Made by a program: the position numbers and the translations under genes
DNA from: Plasmodium brasilianum
Lineage: Eukaryota; Apicomplexa; Aconoidasida; Haemosporida; Plasmodiidae
DNA: 64,000 nucleotides
Direction: 5' to 3'
NCBI RefSeq assembly: GCF_023973825.1
Contig: NC_090121.1
Location: 2,278,001-2,342,000 of the forward strand
Part shown: positions 52,247 through 64,000 of the stretch, one piece after another
Layout: each line of letters begins with the position of its first letter
Position numbering within the stretch: the first letter of the stretch is position 1
The notes under the pieces: model-generated
The model's input: the letters and a program-made list of their open reading frames with translations, nothing else
Databases searched by the model: none
What the model was told of the DNA's origin: nothing

Positions 52247-55200
52247 TAAGACTCTTGTGCAGAAGGTTGTTTAGATTAAATTAGCTATACTGAAAAACAG
52301 CTTAGCAGCAGACTCATTTTATAATACATCAAAATTGTATGTAAATTTTGATTGTTTTTATTTAAGATTTGTCCACATTTTTAGTAGGTACTTTCATCAT
52401 AAGAAATGAGAAAGTGAAAACAAGAATATAAAAAATGTAAAACTATAAATCATAAATGTAAAATTATTAGTTCATCATAAACTGATAGAACTCAGTTGAC
52501 ATAAATAAATACGTTTATATATGCGTAAAATGGGCTTAAACATGAACACGAATATTCATAATATTCATCACACATTAATAAGAATGTACAGAACGGAAAA
52601 CGTATTTTAATTTAAAAATATAGATAATTAACTTACATATGAAAATTTTCATAAAAAGAATTAATTCTTATGCAACTTAAAATAAAAAGAAAAGATATTG
52701 ATTACATTATCTTAATTTTCTTGTTTTGTGTTTTTATTGTGATTTTAAGTGAATAGCTGGAGAATTTTTTAAAAAAAATGATTATGTATTAATTTTATTT
52801 TAAATATAAAATGTAGTTCTTCATTTAATAAAAGTTTAAAAATATTTTTATTTTATTTTTTACATGTTTATTTTAATTAAATATGAACATAACAGATAAA
52901 CGCTTAAAAAAATTATTATGAAAAATATATATTTCAAGAAAAATTTCATAAAAAATAATTTTAGTTTATTTTTTTATATTTTTCATAGCCTAAGTATAAG
53001 GAATTATCAATATATACTACTATTATTTTTCCTTTAAAAATAAATTATTAATGGCACATGAATTTTGGAATCCAAATTTTTTTTTAATAAAATGAAGAGC
53101 TTAAATAACATTGATCAATTTATTTTTTATATTACGTAATTGTTGGTTCTGATTATATTTTATATAACAATTACTTAAATATTCGTAATAAAGAATAATT
53201 GTATGTATTTTTTTGGACAGCATTAAGAGATTATTCTTTTTGGCCTTTTTATGGTCTTATAGTAGCTAGTGTCTTGCAACAGATATATTCATATTATTCT
53301 TTCTTAAACTATAATTTCCTAATAAAAATGAATAATATGTTTTCATTGAAATTCAATTAACCGTTAAATATAATGTATATAAATTTAACAATAAACACCT
53401 TTTTTTCAATAACAGCATTATATATAAGTAATATTTTTTACGTTTTTTGTATGTTAAGTTTTTGTATAGCACGTGAATTTATCTTAGTTGTAGCAGGATC
53501 CTAAATATACGAAAGAATTTTTGAATTTTATGTTAGTTACTACAATTCTAATTTTTTCTTATTTGTAATCCCCAATTTAATAATATTAAGGTAAGAGAAA
53601 ATGCATATTATATGTATAAGTTCATTAAAATGATATGATTCTTTTGTGAATGTCTTATGCTTTAATATATTTTAGTTAATATATTAAACGACATTTTGTA
53701 TAAAATGATTAATAATATAACGTTAAATTAAATGGATTTTAGAGATAATTCTATTTACATTTTTTGAATTACTAAATTATAATTTATTTTAATACTCTTA
53801 TATATATTAAAGTTGAGCAGCAAAATTATGAATGACATTTGAATTATTAATCACCTGGTAGGAACATTTGAAAATGTACCTCTTATCTTAAGAAATAGTC
53901 TAAAGATTTTATGTTTTTTCCAAAGATACCCTTACAGGTAAACAAATTAAGGATAATTTTTGGAGTAATATACATTAAGGATTGACCATCTTGTTCATAA
54001 CAATTTTAATATATTTTTTAATTTTTCTTCTTGTTAATATTAAAAGTTATAACATGTTATGGAATTGTATTTGCTAAGGTACATGATATACATATGTATA
54101 TAAGAGTTTTATCATAAAGCTCTTATTATTTGTTGGATACGGTAAATATTTGTTAGAATAATTTTAATTTTTAGTTGGAAAATGTGTGGGAGTATGATAA
54201 ATTGTGCATTACAATGTCTTACCAGGAAATCAAATATTATACAAATTTTTTATTTTCTTATTACACTAGTGTAGTTGTTGATTTAATTATAATTTATGAA
54301 AATTACTTAAATGTTTAGGATAAAATATATTGAAAAGGAAAAAGTATATGTGTTTTAATTTTTAATAGAATTAAATAAAGATATTACTGAACAAATGTTA
54401 TTGTGAAGATTTTGCATCTATAAAAGTATTACTCTAAATCTTTTTTCCTTTTTTTTTTTTTTTTTTTCATATTTTTTATTCTGTAGATATTCATATGTAT
54501 ATTCTAAAAGAAAGAAAAAATGATGTTAAATTTACAAAATTTCATTTAGAAATAATATAATAAATAAAATTTAATTAAAAATTTAATTTTCAAAATTAAA
54601 GATACAAAAAACAAGAAAAATATAATTGTTTATTTATCTTTTAAATATACATTTGTTCATATATGAGGTACAATATTATTACTATTACTTCTTAAATACA
54701 TTATATAATATAAAAAAGTGCGAATGTTTACATAGAATGTAGTACAAGTGCTATGAATAATTTAAAACAGAAAGTTGTAAATGATGCTGTTTCCTTCATT
54801 TATTATTACTATTATAACAATGTTGATATAATTAATATTTTAATAGAATTATCAGTTTTTCCAAAATATGGCGTTTATAAAATTAAAATTCTTAATAAAA
54901 AAAAATCACTGAAATTAGTTATTTTCTAAATATATAGAAGAATGAGTTTTTTATATTCTTGAAGTCTTATATCCTATATAAATTCAATACTTCTATATAT
55001 TATGAATTAATAAATTATTTTTTCTTAATTTATTTTCAAAAGAGTAATAAGAAAATTATTAATGTTACTTTCGTACATTAAATAAATAATATAAATATTT
55101 TAAATATTTCAAAATATATTTAAATAATATTGTACCAATTAAAGTTTTTTATAAACAACGTTATGATAAAAAAATATTATATTATATATTTAATGTTACT

Positions 55201-58200
55201 ATTCATTATATCTGTTGTAAAACACATAATACATATATACATACTATGACATTTTTATGAGATAATAATAAATGAAAAAATTATTAAAAATTATGTATAC
55301 GTTAAAAATGTTAGAAGGAATTATTTTTATATACATAATTAATTAACACTTTGATGATACTTTAGCATGGTATTATTACCTGTTTTATGTTATATAACAA
55401 GAAGGTACTTAAATATAGATAGAAAATAGGTTTACTAAAATACATTAAGATAGTTATATCAAGATTGGGGACCAATTAAAAAAAAATAACTAAGCATTAT
55501 ATGTAATAAAGAAAATATTTAAAATTATATATAACGTTTTTACAATACGAAATTAAAAATTTATTAAATTTTTTTCGACGATAATTAATATATTTTTATT
55601 CAAAATAATACTTGAAAAAATATAAATATATTTTTTATTTGTTAAAAACTTCTCTTATATAAAGGATTAATAATGAATAATTTATACTACCATCTTTTAT
55701 ATATATCAAACATATAATTATCATAAATTACTATGCTTATGTATGTTTATATATGAAAATGTATATAAGTATCTGGTGTTAAAGGAAATTTTGTTTTTAT
55801 ATAATTACATAGTTATTTATGTATAATATTTAAAATGGTATTTTTAAATCATTTTTCTTATGTTATATTTATATTTATTAAATGTATAATAATTTCGTGG
55901 ATACAGCCATTTACATTTTTAAGGTTAATAAATTTGAGAAAAGATGGGATGATAGATATCTAAAAATTTCAGGGGAATAACATATATATTTAGAAATCAA
56001 TTATAAATTACTTCATAACAATTATATTTATGAATTTATGAGTATCTGTGTACTTTCTTCTAAATAGGGAGAATATTTTTAAATTAGTAAAATATTTAAA
56101 TTTATAAAAAACTTTAAAATTTATGATTTAGATATTTGAAGTTGCTATATTTTTTATTTTTTTCTTGCTTCGAATAGAAATACTTATATTAGAAGGATTA
56201 AAGTTTCTTAATAATGTATAATGAACAGAATAACCAATAGTGATATTTTGTTACAGTACTATAGAAAAAGAGCCAGAAAAATATAGTACTCTATTCTTCT
56301 ATAATGTTATTTTGTTTATTAAATGCTGTATTATCCATTATACTTGTGATGGCGATATATAATATCTTATAAAATAATGAAAAATATAAAAATAGGATGT
56401 CAATGACTTGTTAAAATGAATAACAAGTAACGTATATCTTTCTATAAAGAAGTATTTAATATGAAAAAATATCTGTAATCAATTTAGTAATATACTTAAT
56501 AAGTGTATATATAATTTGTAAAACATTTTAGGCGTATATATGTAAAAGTAGTCTTGCTGATACAAATAAGTAAAAATATGTGTTCGTTTTTGTGAATTCG
56601 ATAGTTTTAAGGTTTTTGTTTTTTTATTGCATTATTTAATCTTAGTTAAAATAAGAAAATATAATATACGTATTTGTGTACATAAGTAGGTTTCTATGAA
56701 TTATACATTTTTGTACTTTAATATGTATATATAATAGAATAATGCATATAATGTTACAGGACACGTATGATATATATATGAACTAAAAATTGTTGTCTTC
56801 TACTTTGTGTCTTGTTTTAATATAGAATGATTTCTTGTTAATATAATTAAAGAGAAGTTATTATTACGTTTATATTAACAATAAAATTGCTTTATTGCAT
56901 ATTTTGTATTGGGATATATGAATATTATTTTGCAATGATATTTGTATATACATATATTTATTTTTTTATTTACAATAAAACTATCTTAATATTTATTTTA
57001 TAAAATATGTTTTGTTAGAAATACGTAGCAAATGATATTTAATGAAAAAATATACTTAAAAATGTTTTATATTTAATCTTACCATGTAAGGGTTAAATTA
57101 TGTATACATAAAAAAATAATATTTTTTTTAATAATAATCTAATTATTGTTCTTTGCTCACTTGAGGATCTAAAAAGTTAGAGTTAAATTAAAAGATAAAA
57201 TCAATTATTATAATATTACTGTTCCGAATTGTAATGCTAATTAGATTCTGCTTAAAATATTTATGTATAAATTATATTGAAAATTTATAATTAAATAGAG
57301 AATATGTGATTGCTATATTTTAGACGTTGAATAATAAAATTAATGAGAAAAATATAATTGGAAATCTATAGATCATTTGTAAAAAATTTTTTGAGTAAAG
57401 TTTGAGTTTCTTTTTTATGCAAAGAAGGATATAAATATAAAGTAAATATTACATTTTATTAAGGATAAGAATTAAAGAACAGAAATGAATAATATACGAG
57501 GCAAATATATATCGATCATATGTTCAATAAACATTTATTTAGAATATGAACTTGAAGACTTTGAGGGGTAAACAACAAGTAAAAAATAATGGAAATTATA
57601 TAATAAATAAACATAAATAATAAAATCATTAGGTCTTAAGTAGTATAAATGTAATTTTTCTTTGAGAAAACTGAAAATTTTGGAAGGAATAAATATGAAA
57701 TATATTCTAAATAATGGTGTTATATTTTTTTATAAAACACTATGCATTCGTTGAATGAATAATTTTCTAGAGTTTTTATTTTTATATATAATTGATAAGG
57801 AATAAAATGATGTTATTTTTTTAATATAAACCTAGATATATCTAAATATGTATATAAGTGTTATTCTAGTTATGGAAAAAAAACCCAAAAAAGAAAAGAA
57901 AATGTAATATAATAAAAAATATTTTTTTCTTATTTGATTTTTCACGCGTTTCGGCGATATAAATATTAAAAACCACACTTTTTGGTTTTTTACAGAAATA
58001 AATTTGAAATAATGTATTTTTATTATAGTTGTGTATTCTTGAAACGGAATTATGCTCCAATTTTTATATTATACATTAACCTTGTAAGTTTTTTAACGGA
58101 ATATTATGTGAAATACACTATGTATTTTTTTCAAAAATTAGGGGATAATTGTCTTAGTTCATACTTTTAATTATATATGTTAAATTTAAAAATTTAATGA

Positions 58201-58691
58201 AAACTCGTAAAATAGAATTTTTTCTAATGTTCTACTTTACGCATATTTCCCGTAGTAATAATACGTAGATATAATGATTAATATAGTTTTACATGTAAAT
58301 TAGAAAATTTAAAAGGAGCAATGGAAGATTTTCCCTTTTATTTCACTTTGTCTTGCATAAATAAATACAATGAAAATTAGTAAACAATTACAGAATAACA
58401 TGTTAGTGAACGTTTAATGCAGATGAAAGATTTATTACTATAAATTTCGTTCATATGTTAAGCAAGTGACATAAGGACAATATCTATTTTTGTTTTCTTT
58501 TTATTAAAATTTTTGAATTATATCTTTTAATATATACGATGCATTGTTATACAAATTTAGGACATCTATTACATATATAATCACATTGTCTGTACTTTTT
58601 ATTGTATAATTTATAATTGACAAAATATTTTATTAAAATTAAAATGAATATATATTTTCTAAATAACGAATTTTGATTTTAGTTTTTTTAG
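52247..58691. other. AT-rich intergenic
   Basis: No gene was found in about 6.4 kb. Poly-T tracts (for example 54450-54468) and AT-rich palindromes are present. Open frames, including that around 57866-58060, have only low-complexity AAA/TTT/ATA translations and no splice partners that I could support. Confidence 0.45.
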
Positions 58692-59090
58692 GCTGCTTCC
58701 AATAATAAATAAGAATCCTTGGAAAATATTATATGTGCAGTGCATTAATTTTGAGATCTGATGGATCATAGAGCAAAGTAGAATATAAAAATTAAATATA
58801 TTATTAATATTTAAAAGGAAACGCGTTATCTTTACCAGAAAATGAGAGGATGGTGAAGAATATATTGAATAACATAATTTATTTGGAAAACTGAAGCTAT
58901 AAGAACAAAGAACTATAGTATGATAATATATAGTATTGAAGATTATAGCAATGTTTTATATCTATAAGGAAATTATTAGAACGAACTTTCGTAAATAACA
59001 TAAAAATAAATTGTGACACATTAAAAACTGTACGTTTGAAAAATATAGAAGTTTATTATGGAAAATATAGAAAATATATTTTACAATAAT
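58692..59090 (+). pseudogene. Possible relic of an exported-protein second exon
   Basis: After an acceptor-like 'ttttttttag', the region reads, with frame shifts, KNPWKI, then SALILRSDGS, a TAG, and SKVEYKN. This echoes the second-exon opening SWNNVIRQNSALNTRNFRLL of the exported gene at 39.2-40.3 kb (W, N/Q, S-A-L, then R). Further on there are open pieces NALSLPENERMVKNILNNII and CFISIRKLLERTFVNNIKIN, separated by stops. No signal-anchor exon was found upstream. The similarity is weak and could be chance. Confidence 0.3.
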
Positions 59091-62000
59091 GTATATTTCT
59101 AAAGATGAATCATAATCAAAATGAATTAGGATTATATCACCCGTTGAAGCATAAAAGTGAAATAAGTTTTTGACGTTTGAAAGATTAAAATGGGAAAATT
59201 AAAAATATTTTTACATAGAAAAAGATAATTTTTTTGTGTTGTATTATTTAATATTATTTCATTCTAATTAGCAATAACATATATATTTGAGTTTTCTGCA
59301 TTTTTTGGAACGATACAATATATAATGGGTTTATGTATTGTGTTCACATTTATAAAAATCTATAATTATCTTCTAACCTAAGTAATATTTAAGAAATCCT
59401 AAAAATGGGCGAGATTAATAATATGCTAAATCATAGTGCGCTTTAGAAAATTATTTCTACAAATAGTTTAGTTTAATTAGAGGAGCTCTTAGAATAATTA
59501 ATTATTATATATATTTAATAGAAAAAAAGCGTGTATGTTCCTATTATGTACATAAATTATTCATATCATATATATGGTATTTAATATAACAATATATGCT
59601 TAATAATTAATTTATTACAATTTTTTTGGAATATCATATGTGAATATAGTTTTTAGAATTTTTCAACTTAAAGCTGTATAACTTTAATTAGAAATGTAAA
59701 TATATATATAGTTCTTTTTAGGGTTCATTTTATTGTTTATTTTTTTGTTGCGAGATATTGTGAGTGATGAATTATGTGCATGATAACAGGTTAATACTTA
59801 TTATGTTATTGTATTTCTTTTACATTTAATTATAAAACAATATATTGAATAGGTATTTATTACTACTCAAAATAATAATTTTATAATATACGAAAGTTAA
59901 AAAAAGACCATAAATCCTTTTTTATTTTTTATATAATCAATAGTTTAAAGTTATATATATGTCACACATTAAGAGCATGTGAACAAACGAATATTATGTC
60001 TTTATAACTCGATTTGCATCTATTTGAGTATTATATAATGTTTTGTTGAAATTGTATTACATGTGTTGAATTTTTAGAAATAAATGCATATTAAATACAT
60101 TATTAATACAATTAAAATATGGTATAATAAACATACATATAAAAATATTGCTCTAGTTCGTACGGAGATGAAACTATATAAAAATATATGAATAAAAAAT
60201 GGATCATTTGTGTAAAATGTAATTTTATATTAGGCTTTAATAAATATATGATAATGAAGAATTACATTAATCGTTAGTGCACATTATGATATATGTGTTT
60301 GCTTCAATATAAAATGTATTCAATACATTTGAATAGTTCATTAAATAATAAATAAATTTCATTTAATTTTTGGAAATTTTTAATAAAATTTGTATGTTAA
60401 ATACTTAATATAGTACAATTAGAGAAATCATAATAATGTGACAAATATTATATTTATAAATAAGAAATGTATTATATACATACATTAATTTCCTGATATT
60501 TTAACTTTTAATATTTCATTGACATAACACATTTTATTTTTGTAATGTAGTACAACAATTAACAAGTTGCTAACAAGTAAATGTATAATTTTTAGTATAA
60601 GTTCATTTTTATTGTATTTATTAAAAGAAGAGAAATATATTATTTTTATAATTTCAATTTGTGTTTGATACAGTAAGACGAAGATTTAGAAAAAATATAA
60701 ACAAGATATTAAAAAATTTTCATATATAATACATAATTGTAGTTTTAGGTTTTTAAAAGATATAGTAAATAATATAAACAGTTAATAAATATGTTTGCTA
60801 ATTTAAAAAATAATAAAATTGATAATAATGGATAAAGTATTAGTATCGGTTCACATAAATAATTAAATTAATAATTTAATGGGGGGATAATTCTATTTGT
60901 ATCATTGGAAAATTTTATAAATTAAAAGAACATAATATAATGATTAGACAGAATTTTTAATAAAACAAAATTTCAGTAAATTCCTAAATACATTTTTTTT
61001 TTCCCTTAGTATTTAATGTTATAATACTGTACATAATTATATTCTTTACTGTAAAAAGTGCACACGTGTCTATAAATTAATTTTAGTTTGTATTTCCGAA
61101 TATTTGTAAGATATATCATATATATTAGAATTATTTTAATTTTTAGTAATAATGTATGTGAGAGATCGTTAATTGTGATTAATAAGTATACCAAAATTAA
61201 ATTAAATGATACCTGTATTAGTGATAGTATTTGAGAAGATATGTAATTGTTGGTTTAAATTTTCTTTATAAATATTATTCAAATATATATCATATTATAA
61301 GTTTATAACAAAAAATATGAGTTCTTTTTCATGATGGAGTTAAATAAATACAATACTCAATCAAGATTATTATGGAAATAGCACATTATATTCATTTATT
61401 ACACTTGCTTATATTCCCATTTTTTCTAAATATATAGGTTTAATAAAAAAAAGGAAAAAGTAATGCATTTAAAAATATGTCATTTACAAATAATAACATA
61501 AATTAAAATTAAATAAATATAATAATTTTCAAAAATTATTGCACAAAAATAAAAAATAATTTATTATATTACTTTAAAATATATGTATATTCATAAATTA
61601 GGTAGTATATAATAAATTTAATTTTTTAATTATATTATAAAATAATGCATGTGTTATAATTACTAAAACACGGAATTTTACATAAAACATATATTTTCTG
61701 AATTTATTAATATTTTTTTTGTTTCAATGTTGTAAATATTAATATTTTTTTTATGAATAATATTTGTATTTCCCTAAATATAATATATTTAAGATTAGAA
61801 TAATTAGTACCAAAAATTAAAAATAGTAATTATTCTAGAAATATCTATAATGATGACATATACCTATATTTTATACATTGTATGTTGTAAATAAATTCAA
61901 TATTTCTTATTAATTAAAAATAATAAAAAAACTTTATTTAATCACTCTATTATGTAATTAAATTATATATTGTGAACATATTTAAATGAATTGAAATTGT

Positions 62001-62234
62001 GTTATATTACTTAAAGTTAATTTATTATATATAATATTAATTATTAAATTTTAAAGAATCCTTTTTTAAGTATTTTTTTATTTTTTTACTATGTATTAAA
62101 TTATTCTATATATGTTAATTTTTTGAGAAGAAGTATTAAAAAAAATAAAAGAGGCATTCTTTTATTGTAGGAAGTGTAGAATGTGACGTTATTTTTTTCT
62201 TTATTTTATATATTACAATATTAGGGGCTATAAG
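59091..62234. other. AT-rich intergenic, 5' side of fam-m/fam-l gene
   Basis: No gene was found. It should contain the promoter of the fam-m/fam-l gene at its right end; no motif can be named. Confidence 0.4.
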
Positions 62235-63210
62235 ATGGAACAAAAAATTAGGTTTATCTTTTTTATCAAAACTTTTAAGTATGTCCTTTTATTTTGGATG
62301 TGTCATTTTTACAGTGTCATGGTATGATAAAACTTCTTGAGAGCATTCATATTATTCACATTTTTATTATTTAATTTTGTTACTTATTTTTTTTAGAATG
62401 GGAATATTTATCCATTCATATATGAAATATTTACTTTTTTTTTTTTTTTTTTAGAGCAGATTTGACAAATTTTTGAATAATAAATATGGTTTTTGCAGAA
62501 AATTAGATACACGAAGTTATAGATTACTAGGAATTTATGCAAAGGATATTTATCCGTATGTTGGATATTTAGAATTAAAGATGCCATATAGCAAAAAAAG
62601 AAAGAGCGAAAAATCGCTTATAATTGATAATGAAAAATGGATCAAAGAAAAAAAAGAAAAATTATATAGAAGCTTATTATATAAGGAAAAATTGATTAAG
62701 CAACTTATGAAAAATAAAAACACCATGTTTCATAAGTCATATAATCATTATGAAAAAAAAATAATGAATGGACTCGGTGATAAAGATTTTTTTAAAAAAA
62801 TGTTGTTGATTAATGATAAGGATTACAAAAAATTAAAACGTAAAAAATACGGTTTGCGACTTTGCTTACTTTTATTATTGTTTATATTGGTATTAGTTTT
62901 ACCTATAGTAGATTTATCATTTGGGAAATTTCAAAATGCTGGCACTTTATTAGGTATATTATGTGGTTTATTAGGATCTAATACCCCAAAACCCCAAGGG
63001 GGTGGTGAATCTAGGGGATTTTTTACCAATTTAATGTCCTCTGCATGTAATGAACATAAATTTATAGGATATAAAATATTTGGTGTTCTCATATATTGTT
63101 TACCTATCATAATATTAGGTATTATAATTATACAAGGAATTTTTTATTATTATAAAAATGTTATAAAACAAAAAAAAATTAAATTCTTAGAAGAGTTCAA
63201 TGAATGGTAA
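62235..63210 (+). CDS. fam-m (or fam-l) family exported protein, two exons
   Basis: Fam-l and fam-m are large two-exon families of P. malariae-type parasites with a signal peptide, a PEXEL-like motif and two transmembrane helices. They are expected to be exported or on the cell surface, and their fold has been proposed to resemble RH5. Exon 1 (62235..62321, 29 codons) reads MEQKIRFIFFIKTFKYVLLF and continues WMCHFYSVM, the standard opening of these families. Exon 2 (62455..63210, 251 codons plus stop) follows a long poly-T acceptor in phase 0. The predicted protein is 280 residues. The PEXEL-like core is TRSYRLLG (R at about residue 52). A Lys-rich helical middle follows (EKWIKEKKEKLYRSLLYKEK), then KKLKRKKYGLRL leading into TM1 (about 163-185). 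A loop contains a Gly/Pro-rich piece and one Cys, and TM2 (about 237-262) ends FYYYKNV before a basic tail. The YGLR-TM1 junction and the FYYYK ending fit fam-m better than fam-l in my recollection. No frame break was seen. Confidence 0.9.
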
Positions 63211-64000
63211 GGAATATGTTTATTTGTGTAAAGAAGCATTTAATGTTATGTACTACCTGTAATATCTTTAATGAAACATTAAATATATGAATAATTGCAT
63301 ATATTTTAAATATAAACATGCATATATGTAGTCATATATATACATAAATGCAAAAAAAAAGGATTCTTTTTTTTTTGTAAATTTGTATGTTTGGAAGTTT
63401 TTTCATTTGTAATTTAATGTATTTCTTGAATTGTATTATATATTATGGTTTAATATATGTATTTCTATATTTATGTAAATTTCAACGAAAAATATATATT
63501 TGTACGTTAAGATTAATATATAATGGAATAGTTAATGTTATTTTATTGAATTCATTTACTAATTTAAATGTTAAGTATAAATATTGCTGAATTACTTTTT
63601 TTATTATTTTCTAGTATAAAATTATTATTTTTTATGGTTATAAATAAAATGAATTATTATTCTTAAATTAACAATTAATGTGATTTATTTTTTGTATAAT
63701 GAAAGGAAACTACTATATGCATTGTACATATATATATATATATTTTTTTTTTTTTTGAATTATATAATAGTATTCGAAATATCATTTTTTTTTCTCCTAT
63801 GTTAATTTCTTAATTTATTCGCAGAAAAAATAATATTTTTTTAGAAGAAAAATAAAATAATATTTTATTTAGTATTTTTACAGTAATTTTTTGGGCATAT
63901 AATGATTTTATAATTGTCATTATGTGGTTTACACCACAAATAGAGCAGAAATATTCGAAGAGATCATTTTTTTTGCTATATATGTTATTAAAAAAAATAA
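63211..64000. other. 3' flank of fam-m/fam-l gene
   Basis: AT-rich with poly-T and (TA)n text near 63730-63760. An open frame at 63387-63590 has no family resemblance and a low-complexity translation. No gene is supported. Confidence 0.4.

Noticed and set aside
53000..58000. Several 60-codon frames in the gap after the hydrolase
   Set aside because: The translations are low complexity (Asn, Lys, Ile, Tyr, Phe) with no splice-linked signal exon or family motif.
1..64000. tRNA, rRNA, CRISPR array or insertion sequence
   Set aside because: No cloverleaf-like GC-richer segment, rRNA core motif, regularly spaced repeat or transposase frame was seen on either strand.

Overview
The window is about 80% A+T, with very short introns, genes split into a tiny signal-anchor exon plus a long second exon, and several multigene families known only from malaria parasites: pir, STP1, 'Plasmodium exported protein' genes, and one fam-m/fam-l gene. 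Fam-l and fam-m are two-exon families described from Plasmodium malariae and its close relatives, so I read this as a subtelomeric or internal-subtelomere-like segment of a P. malariae-type genome. That assignment rests on remembered family features; no search was run. No telomeric repeat array, rRNA, tRNA or CRISPR was seen.

Layout. From 1 to about 40 kb most genes lie on the minus strand. The left part is built from a repeated block whose order, read left to right, is exported-protein gene, ~3.5 kb gap, STP1, then pir. Block A keeps an STP1 pseudogene (2.6-4.9 kb) and a pir pseudogene (5.6-7.3 kb); its exported gene would lie off the left edge. Block B has an apparently intact exported gene (11.4-12.2 kb), an STP1 pseudogene (15.8-18.3 kb) and an intact three-exon pir (22.6-24.4 kb). 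Block C has a broken exported gene (31.1-31.9 kb) and an STP1 remnant (35.6-36.7 kb). A second intact pir (27.1-28.3 kb) lies between B and C on the plus strand, in opposite orientation. An intact exported two-TM protein gene (39.2-40.3 kb, minus) closes this part.

From 40 to 64 kb the window is sparse: a decayed F-x-K-x-F repeat exported gene (44.6-45.1 kb), an 11-exon alpha/beta hydrolase of the BEM46/ABHD13 type (49.8-52.2 kb, plus), a doubtful exported-gene relic (58.7-59.1 kb) and an intact fam-m/fam-l gene (62.2-63.2 kb, plus).

The working set that could encode protein is therefore two PIRs, two exported proteins of unknown function, one fam-m/fam-l protein and the hydrolase. The first five are expected to be exported to, or displayed on, the infected red cell. 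The hydrolase is probably a housekeeping membrane-anchored enzyme lying among variant families. Exon structures were rebuilt by hand from splice signals and phase; they are predictions.
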